This document shows positions 58,635 through 64,000 of a stretch of 64,000 bases of DNA, in pieces. The notes beneath the pieces were generated by a model that was given only the letters and a program-made list of their open reading frames with translations, made no database searches and was not told the DNA's origin. Both the position numbers and the translations under genes were made by a program. Each line of letters opens with the position of its first letter. The first letter of the stretch is position 1. Origin of the DNA: Myxococcales bacterium (GTDB lineage: Bacteria > Myxococcota_A > Polyangia > Polyangiales > Polyangiaceae); contig JADJKB010000014.1 in NCBI GenBank assembly GCA_016706225.1, forward strand, positions 1 through 64,000. Direction: 5' to 3'.

Positions 58635-59293
58635 GGGTTCACCTCCAGCACATCCAGCAGCCCCTCGGTCTCGATGCGCTTCTTGAGCGCGTCCCGCGCC
58701 AAGCGGATGCGACTTCGAATCGTGTTCTCGGGGCAGCCGGAGATCTCCGCGGTCTCGGCCAGGGAATAACCGAGCACCACCCGCAAGCCGAGCGCTTCGG
58801 CTTGAGTCTCGGGAAGATCCTCCAGCAGGCGACGCAAGATCTCCCGACGCCGCGCGGCTAGCACGGCGTCAGTTTGTGTTGCGGCTTCAACTTCGCCTTC
58901 GGAGGTCGCGACCTCTGCCACCGTGGCGCGAGCGCGATGACGTTTGCGCGCAGTGATGGCGGAGCGAAGGGTGATCCGCACCGCGTAGCCGGTGACATCG
59001 CCCTCGCCGCGGAACGCCGGCAGAGAGCGAACGAAGAGCAGCATCGCTTCCTGCAGCGTGTCATCGAGCTCCGGGTGGCGCGCGCCGAGCACGCCGCGCA
59101 CGGTGCGGAGCAGGCGTGGCCCCAGGCCATCGAGCAACTCGCGGAGCGCGACCTGGTCGCCGGACTGGGCCGCGCGAGCCTGGGCCCCCAGCGGATCTGG
59201 GGGTCGATCTTCGTCGCGGCGCGCGGTCAGGTGCTCCACAGCCTGCTCGAGGTTAGTATCGCCGCCGGGCATGAGGGTGAGCACGAGCTGCAT
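58631..59293 (-). CDS. ECF-type sigma factor
   Basis: The protein has 220 residues (a later ATG at 59272 would give 213). Sigma region 2: ELLDGLGPRLLRTVRGVLGA, ELDDTLQEAMLLFVRSLPAF and VTGYAVRITLRSAITARKRH. Region 4: LPETQAEALGLRVVLGYSLA and AEISGCPENTIRSRIRLARD. The stop overlaps the start of the membrane anti-sigma-like gene, a classic pair. It is divergent from an exported outer-membrane-like gene with only 52 bases between starts, so that gene is a likely regulon member. Confidence 0.92.
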   Translation of the reverse strand: MQLVLTLMPGGDTNLEQAVEHLTARRDEDRPPDPLGAQARAAQSGDQVALRELLDGLGPRLLRTVRGVLGARHPELDDTLQEAMLLFVRSLPAFRGEGDVTGYAVRITLRSAITARKRHRARATVAEVATSEGEVEAATQTDAVLAARRREILRRLLEDLPETQAEALGLRVVLGYSLAETAEISGCPENTIRSRIRLARDALKKRIETEGLLDVLEVNP

Positions 59294-59345
59294 GCGGTCT
59301 CGCTCGGTTAGGGGGCGCGGCCGACCCCAGACTGATCACCGGTTC

Positions 59346-60422
59346 GTGACATTTCTCGTGGGACTCGCGGTTTTGCTGGCGTTTCTCCCGGCCCGCGCCG
59401 ACGAGCGCGGGGCCGTCGAGCTCGTGCTCGGGGGCCCGTCCGAGCGGGTTCAGCCCGTCGAGGTCAGCTTGTCGGAGCTGCTCGGCCGTCTCCCCGTCGC
59501 CGTTCGCATCACGCGGTCCTCCGCCATCGAACCTCGCTCCGTGGTGGAGCCCGGCGGCGAGGCGGGTGCGGCGGCGATCCGAGTCTGGGTGGACCTGTCC
59601 GGCTCGAGCTTGGCCACGCTCTACTTCACCGATGCTGCGTGGGAGCGGATCCTCATCCGCCGTGTGGCTCTGACGCGGGAGCTCGACGAGGTCGAGCGAG
59701 AGGAGATCGCGCAGATCGTCCGCTCGGCCGTCGAGGCCCTGCTCGGCGGCGCAAAGATCGGCATCAGCCGAGATGCGGCCCGGGCAGAGCTGTTGCGTCA
59801 GCCCGTGGAATCACCGGAGGTCCGCCCGCCAGCGCGTGAGGTGCCCGTCGAGCTCAGCCCCCCGCCGCCGGCCCCACCGCACGCGGACAGCGAGTGGAAC
59901 CTCTCGCCTGGGGCGTTCTACGAGGCCCAGGTGTACCGAACTTCGCTATGGCAGGGGCCGGGGCTCTCTCTCGATCTGGCAACGCGTTCTGCCTTGGCGT
60001 TCGGCGGCGTGCTTTCGTTGCAATACCGCGCGCCCATCGTGATCGAGGGCGAAGCGCTCGGCGCCCGCCTCTCCGCCGCTGCGCTGCGGGCCCTGGGGGA
60101 GGTTGCGTTGCAAACTGGCTCGGCGCGGCTCGGCGCTGCGGTCGGACCGGGCCTCGATCTGACCTACGTCGAGCCCGTCCGCGCGGCGGATCGCGGCTCG
60201 CCGGGAGACGCGAGCTTCGATGCAGTGCCCGTGCTGCGGCTGCGGCTCGGTGCAGCCTGGCTCCTGCCGAGCGTCGAGCTCGGGCTGCTGGGCGGCGTCG
60301 ACGCGGACTGGGTCCAGGTTCGGCACGTCGCGGTGCGCGACGGTGGCGAATACACGGTATTTTCCGCCCCGCGAGTGCGTCCGTTCTTGGCCTTGGCGGT
60401 GCAAGGACGGCGGGCCGAGTGA
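59346..60422 (+). CDS. Exported, probably outer-membrane protein next to ECF sigma operon
   Basis: The protein has 358 residues from a GTG at 59346, which opens a good signal peptide (FLVGLAVLLAFLPARADE); the frame extends upstream but antisense to the sigma gene. Residues ~20-150 form a mixed periplasmic domain (EVSLSELLGRLPVAVRITRS, IRVWVDLSGSSLATLYFTDA, EREEIAQIVRSAVEALLGGA). After a Pro-rich linker, ~200 residues have barrel-like strands (FYEAQVYRTSLWQGPGLSLD, GVLSLQYRAPIVIEGEALGA, LRLGAAWLLPSVELGLLGGV) and a terminal ALAVQGRRAE. No named family. It is probably controlled by the divergent ECF sigma. Confidence 0.78.
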   Translation: MTFLVGLAVLLAFLPARADERGAVELVLGGPSERVQPVEVSLSELLGRLPVAVRITRSSAIEPRSVVEPGGEAGAAAIRVWVDLSGSSLATLYFTDAAWERILIRRVALTRELDEVEREEIAQIVRSAVEALLGGAKIGISRDAARAELLRQPVESPEVRPPAREVPVELSPPPPAPPHADSEWNLSPGAFYEAQVYRTSLWQGPGLSLDLATRSALAFGGVLSLQYRAPIVIEGEALGARLSAAALRALGEVALQTGSARLGAAVGPGLDLTYVEPVRAADRGSPGDASFDAVPVLRLRLGAAWLLPSVELGLLGGVDADWVQVRHVAVRDGGEYTVFSAPRVRPFLALAVQGRRAE

Positions 60423-60466
60423 TCGCTTTTCCGAGGGCTCGCCCCCTAGTCCGACCGGAGGATGAC

Positions 60467-61498
60467 ATGACGTTCGCAGCCGCCTGCCGCATCGCACTAT
60501 CCGTCGCCACACTCGGTCTCGCACTGGGCTGTTCGGCGGCCAACGAGCGGCCGCTCGGCAGCGAGCTCGGCGGCAGCGCCGGTGCTGCAGGGGCCGGGGT
60601 CGGCGGCGGCAGCGGCGCCGCCGGGGGTAGCGGTGGCGTGACGCTGCAAGGCGGCTCCGGGGGCAGCGGCGGCGCGGCCGGCGGCCCCACCGAGTGCCGC
60701 AACGTGGACATCCTGTTCGTGATCGATCGCTCGGGCAGCATGTCAGACAACCAGATCAGCCTGATCAACTCGTTCCCGGGGTTCATCGGCGCCATCCAGC
60801 AGAAGCTGGCGTTCGCCGACAGTTATCACGTGGGTGTCGTCAGCTCCGACGACAACTTCGAGAACCAGGCTGGCTGTCAGAAGATCGGTGATCTCGTGAC
60901 CCAGACGGGCGGCCCGCTCTCCAGCCAGGCCAACTGTGGACCGTTTGCGAGTGGCAAGCGCTACCTCGACGAGAAGGAGCCGAACGTCGCCGGAAAGTTC
61001 GCGTGTGTGGCGCAGGTGGGCTCGGGGGGGAACGACGACGAGCGGGTCTCGCGAGCGATGTTGAACGCGATCAAGACCGACAACAACGCGCCCGGAGCCT
61101 GCAACGCCGGCTTCGCGCGGATCGATTCGTTGCTGATCGTGGTCCTGATCACGGATGAAGACGACGCACCGGACCAGTGCGGTGAGCCCGACCCGTTCAG
61201 TTCGTGTGGCTGCAAGACCTGCGGCTCCGGCGGCGATCCGGCCAGCTGGTACCAGGAGCTGCTCAGCTACAAGGGCGGCATCAAGGAGAACATCGTCGTT
61301 CTGTCCTTGATCGGGCTGACCGGAAACAACAGCTGCGGCGCGGTACCTGCGTCCAAGCTGATCGGGTTCACCAACAAGTTCGGCGACAACGCCTACAAGG
61401 GTGACGTGTGCGCCACGAGCTACGATCAGTTCTTCGCCGAGACGCTGCCGGTGATCGACAAGGCTTGTGAGAAGTACGTGCCGCCCCCGGTGAAGTGA
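60467..61498 (+). CDS. VWA-domain lipoprotein
   Basis: The protein has 343 residues; GGAGGA six bases upstream fixes the ATG at 60467. Signal with lipobox LGLALGCSAA, a Gly/Ala/Ser linker, then a von Willebrand factor A domain: VDILFVIDRSGSMSDNQISL carries the MIDAS DxSxS, with the later DDNFENQAGC, NDDERVSRAMLNAI and LLIVVLITDEDDAPDQCGEP (MIDAS Asp). Paired cysteines (SSCGCKTCGSGG) are inserted, as in many myxobacterial VWA lipoproteins. It probably mediates metal-dependent protein or glycan binding at the surface. No enzymatic partner is adjacent. Confidence 0.92.
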   Translation: MTFAAACRIALSVATLGLALGCSAANERPLGSELGGSAGAAGAGVGGGSGAAGGSGGVTLQGGSGGSGGAAGGPTECRNVDILFVIDRSGSMSDNQISLINSFPGFIGAIQQKLAFADSYHVGVVSSDDNFENQAGCQKIGDLVTQTGGPLSSQANCGPFASGKRYLDEKEPNVAGKFACVAQVGSGGNDDERVSRAMLNAIKTDNNAPGACNAGFARIDSLLIVVLITDEDDAPDQCGEPDPFSSCGCKTCGSGGDPASWYQELLSYKGGIKENIVVLSLIGLTGNNSCGAVPASKLIGFTNKFGDNAYKGDVCATSYDQFFAETLPVIDKACEKYVPPPVK

Positions 61499-61519
61499 GG
61501 TCGCGGCCCCGTGAGCCCG

Positions 61520-62047
61520 TCAGCGCCCGCTCACGACGCTGCTCAAGCGTTCGGCAAAATCCGCGAGCGTGGCGTCGTCGGTAGGCAGCTCCACGTAGTC
61601 CACGGGGTCGGGTAGTGCGAGGGCGATGGTCGCGAGGCAGCTGTCCCGCACACAGGCGACCACGTGGGGACCGTCACTCTGCGCGACGAGCGCCTCGAGC
61701 AGCGGCCAATGTCCCAGCTTTGCCGCCTCGAGCTTGCCGAGGTTGCCGACGATGACAACGTCCGCGGTCTCCGATGCGAAATCTTTGGCCAGCGCAAACC
61801 CGGCGTCTTCGAAGGCATATCCACAGAGATCCGGCGTCTGCGAGGCGCGCGCCAGGATCCCGGAGCGCGGCGGCTCTGCGACACTCACGACGTCCCAACC
61901 AAGCTCCTCACCCGCGGCATCGAGCACGTCGATCTGCACGAAACCCGCGACCCTCAGCCCGCGCGTCGTCAGCTGTTGGGCGAGCTTCTGCGCCGCGCGA
62001 CCCTTTTGGGTGCCCGGCGCTCCGACGATGGCGGACCAGCTCGACAT
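61520..62047 (-). CDS. DUF2478-like P-loop NTPase-type protein
   Basis: The protein has 175 residues from the ATG at 62047 (an ATG further up at about 62125 is possible). The opening SSWSAIVGAPGTQKGRAAQK is a degenerate Walker A (Gly-rich with Lys but no following Ser/Thr), then LAQQLTTRGLRVAGFVQIDV, ADVVIVGNLGKLEAAKLGHW and PHVVACVRDSCLATIALALP. This matches DUF2478/NTPase-THEP1-like proteins that often accompany molybdenum or formylmethanofuran genes; none is seen here. The broken P-loop may mean weak or no NTPase activity. Confidence 0.7.
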   Translation of the reverse strand: MSSWSAIVGAPGTQKGRAAQKLAQQLTTRGLRVAGFVQIDVLDAAGEELGWDVVSVAEPPRSGILARASQTPDLCGYAFEDAGFALAKDFASETADVVIVGNLGKLEAAKLGHWPLLEALVAQSDGPHVVACVRDSCLATIALALPDPVDYVELPTDDATLADFAERLSSVVSGR

Positions 62048-62191
62048 CAGCTTCGCTCTCGTAGCCGGGATGCCCCGCGCGGTCACGCGCGGCGGAATCG
62101 GCCGCGCTCCAGAAGGCCCGATCATGATCGATAGCGCTCCGGGAGACCGCGCTCGACCAGGAGCGGGCCCGCGCGTAGGCTCCGCCGCGAA

Positions 62192-64000
62192 GTGCCTGCT
62201 CCGCACGTCCACCTGGCGGGTTGCCCACGGCACGCGGCCCGCACTCGCCTCGCACGGTCGGACGCCGCGAGGCCGACCTTCCGCGGCTCGTTCCGCGCGC
62301 TCGCCGCGCTCTTCGCGCTGACCCTCTGGGCCGGCTCTGCCTGGGCGCAGACGAGCCCGGACATCGTCCCGCCCAAGCTCTCGTTCGACCCTGGTGTCGT
62401 CTATCCCAAACAGGCGCTCGCCGACGAGGTGTTCGGTCCCGTGACCGTCGTCGTGATCGTGGTGATCGACAAGACCGGAGCGGTGCAGGATGCCAGCGTC
62501 GAGACACCCCAGGGCCACGGCTTCGACGCAGCCGCGCTCGAGGCGGCGAGACACCTGCGCTTCGAGCCCGCGCTGCGAGGCGGGGTCAAGACCGCGTCGA
62601 AGATCCGCTTCAAGTACCGCTTCACGGCGCCGGCGCCCAGCCTCGAGGGCGCGCTGGTCGAGGCCGACAGCGGTGCGGCACTCGGAGGCGTGACCGTGTC
62701 GGTCAGAACCTCCGATGGGGTCGTGCATCGCGCGACCTCGGGAGCGGATGGCAGCTTCCGCTTCGAAGGCTTGGCGCGCGGCAAGGCGCAGCTCTCGGTC
62801 GAACCGCCGGATCGCGACGCTCAAGACACGGTCGTCGAGCTATTGCCAGGCAAAGACACCCGGGTCGTGTTCCGGTTCGGAGCGAGCGCGTCCAAACCCA
62901 TCACGCCCGAGACCTCGACCCAAAAGAAGGCCGCGCCCATCGAGGTGGTGGTGCGCGGGAAGAAACTGGCACCCGCGGTCTCGTCGCTCACGCGGGAAGA
63001 AGTGCGGCAGATCCCCGGGGTGTTCGGTGATCCGTTTCGCGCCATCGAGGTGCTGCCGGGGGTCACGCCGATCATCTCGGGTCTGCCCTTCTTCTACATT
63101 CGCGGGGCGCCGCCGGGGAACGTCGGCTACTTTCTCGACGGCGTCCGGGTGCCGTACCTGTATCACCTCGCCATCGGGCCCTCCGTCGTGCACCCGGCGC
63201 TGGTCGAACGCGTCGATCTGTATCCGGGCGGCTACCCCGCGCGCTTTGGGCGCTTCGCGGGTGGCATCGTGGCTGCCGAGGCGACGGCCCCACGAAGCGA
63301 GTGGCATGGCGAGGGCAACATCCGTTTGTTCGATGCCGGGGCCATGGTCGAGGCGCCCTTTGCAGGCGGGCGTGGCACCGCGCTGGTCGGCGCGCGGTAC
63401 TCCTACACCGCCGCGCTGCTGTCTCTGTTCGCGAAGGAGATCACGCTCGACTACCGGGACTACCAGGCGCGGGTGTCCTATGACATCACCCCCAAGGATC
63501 GGGTGACGGCCTTCGGCTTCGGCAGCTACGATCTGCTCGGCCGAACGCAGAACGGGCTGTTCGAGGTCCTGTTCGGGACGGAGTTCTATCGCCTGGATCT
63601 GCGTTACGACCGCCTGTTGCCGGACGGTGACATCCGCACCGCGGTGACGCTCGGCTACGACCAGACCAAGATCGGCCAGCAGCGCAACGCCATCGACGAA
63701 ATGCTGGTCGTGCGCAGTGAGCTCAAACAACGGCTCGAGCCGGGGGTCACGTTTCGTGCCGGAGCTGACACTGCACTCGACTCGTACAGCGCGACCGAGC
63801 AGACCTACGCGGATCCCGACGATCCAGGCACCAAGACCTTCAACGACCTGTTCCCGCCCCGCAGCGATCTCGGCATTGGCATGTGGAGCGACGTGGTGCT
63901 CGACGTGACCCCGGAGGTCGAGCTGACGCCCGGCCTGCGCCTGGATCTCTACAGCTCCGGCGGCGCGAGCGCGGTCGGGTTCGACCCGCGGATCGCAGCC
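62192..64000 (+). CDS. TonB-dependent receptor with N-terminal TonB C-terminal domain, 3' partial
   Basis: The frame is open from 62135 to the end of the window; the only usable initiator is the GTG at 62192, giving 603 codons so far and a signal RGSFRALAALFALTLWAGSA. Domains in order: a TonB C-terminal-type domain (PPKLSFDPGVVYPKQALADE ... AALEAARHLRFEPALRGG), a carboxypeptidase-regulatory beta domain (LGGVTVSVRTSDGVVHRATS, GADGSFRFEGLARG), a plug domain (EEVRQIPGVFGDPFRAIEVL, FFYIRGAPPGNVGYFLDGVR, VERVDLYPGGYPARFGRFAG), then barrel strands. Normal receptors lack the TonB domain, so this is a fusion. The 3' end lies outside the window. Confidence 0.9.
   Translation, partial: MPAPHVHLAGCPRHAARTRLARSDAARPTFRGSFRALAALFALTLWAGSAWAQTSPDIVPPKLSFDPGVVYPKQALADEVFGPVTVVVIVVIDKTGAVQDASVETPQGHGFDAAALEAARHLRFEPALRGGVKTASKIRFKYRFTAPAPSLEGALVEADSGAALGGVTVSVRTSDGVVHRATSGADGSFRFEGLARGKAQLSVEPPDRDAQDTVVELLPGKDTRVVFRFGASASKPITPETSTQKKAAPIEVVVRGKKLAPAVSSLTREEVRQIPGVFGDPFRAIEVLPGVTPIISGLPFFYIRGAPPGNVGYFLDGVRVPYLYHLAIGPSVVHPALVERVDLYPGGYPARFGRFAGGIVAAEATAPRSEWHGEGNIRLFDAGAMVEAPFAGGRGTALVGARYSYTAALLSLFAKEITLDYRDYQARVSYDITPKDRVTAFGFGSYDLLGRTQNGLFEVLFGTEFYRLDLRYDRLLPDGDIRTAVTLGYDQTKIGQQRNAIDEMLVVRSELKQRLEPGVTFRAGADTALDSYSATEQTYADPDDPGTKTFNDLFPPRSDLGIGMWSDVVLDVTPEVELTPGLRLDLYSSGGASAVGFDPRIAA

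Overview
The window is a very GC-rich, densely packed chromosomal segment. It most likely comes from a Myxococcota bacterium, probably a Polyangiales/Sorangium-type lineage. Support for this: dozens of lipoproteins with Gly/Ala/Ser-rich linkers after the lipobox, MYXO-CTERM-like C-termini, Cys-rich repeat proteins (including DUF4215-type repeats and a fibro-slime domain), three Ser/Thr protein kinases of myxobacterial type, and many overlapping start/stop codons. I saw no rRNA, tRNA, CRISPR array, transposase or phage gene. Taxonomy is inferred from gene content only.

Layout. 1-4741: end of spoVR, a TPR lipoprotein, an M23 peptidase lipoprotein and a Cys-rich lipoprotein. 4972-7123: a MarR / BKACE / enoyl-CoA hydratase operon. 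7126-8627: an outer-membrane-like protein, a deletion remnant of a LysR regulator and a tandem-duplicated small-barrel protein. 8663-11455: a three-gene operon of a GGFGG-repeat lipoprotein, a ferritin-like diiron protein and an AMMECR1-domain protein. 11551-17405: a lipoprotein, an acyl-CoA carboxylase carboxyltransferase, a coiled-coil protein and a large Cys-rich lipoprotein. 17415-23945: a kinase with its TPR partner, and a 1265-residue DUF4215/fibro-slime protein. 24074-25680: a decaying acyl-CoA dehydrogenase plus a PhnD-like gene. 26269-29861: an operon of YceI, a CxxCH-bearing barrel, a CxxCH/MYXO-CTERM protein, a lipoprotein and a two-CxxCH lipoprotein. 29966-30980: a DUF2064 transferase and a truncated GT2. 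31906-33607: an SRPBCC / ECF sigma / monooxygenase-like operon. 33666-43309: mostly surface lipoproteins, plus a YihY-family membrane protein and an ATP-grasp enzyme. 43541-46087: a second kinase/TPR pair. 46159-53481: more surface proteins, a soluble kinase and an alpha/beta hydrolase. 53487-62047: a PAS histidine kinase, DUF2239, a PHB-depolymerase-like lipoprotein, an ECF sigma/anti-sigma-like pair, an outer-membrane protein, a VWA lipoprotein and a DUF2478-like NTPase. 62192-64000: a TonB-domain/TonB-receptor fusion that runs off the end.

Themes. (1) Cell-surface investment: about half the genes encode lipoproteins or other exported proteins. (2) Regulation by Ser/Thr kinases, ECF sigmas and apparent sigma-54 promoters: two paralogous Cys-rich lipoprotein genes carry matching -24/-12 elements at the same distance from their ATG. 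(3) Gene decay: a LysR gene, a PhnD-like gene and a GT2 gene each keep both ends but lack the middle, and an acyl-CoA dehydrogenase has an in-frame TGA. The best candidate for an undescribed system is the repeat-lipoprotein/diiron/AMMECR1 cassette at 8663-11455, followed by the YceI/heme cassette at 26269-29861.
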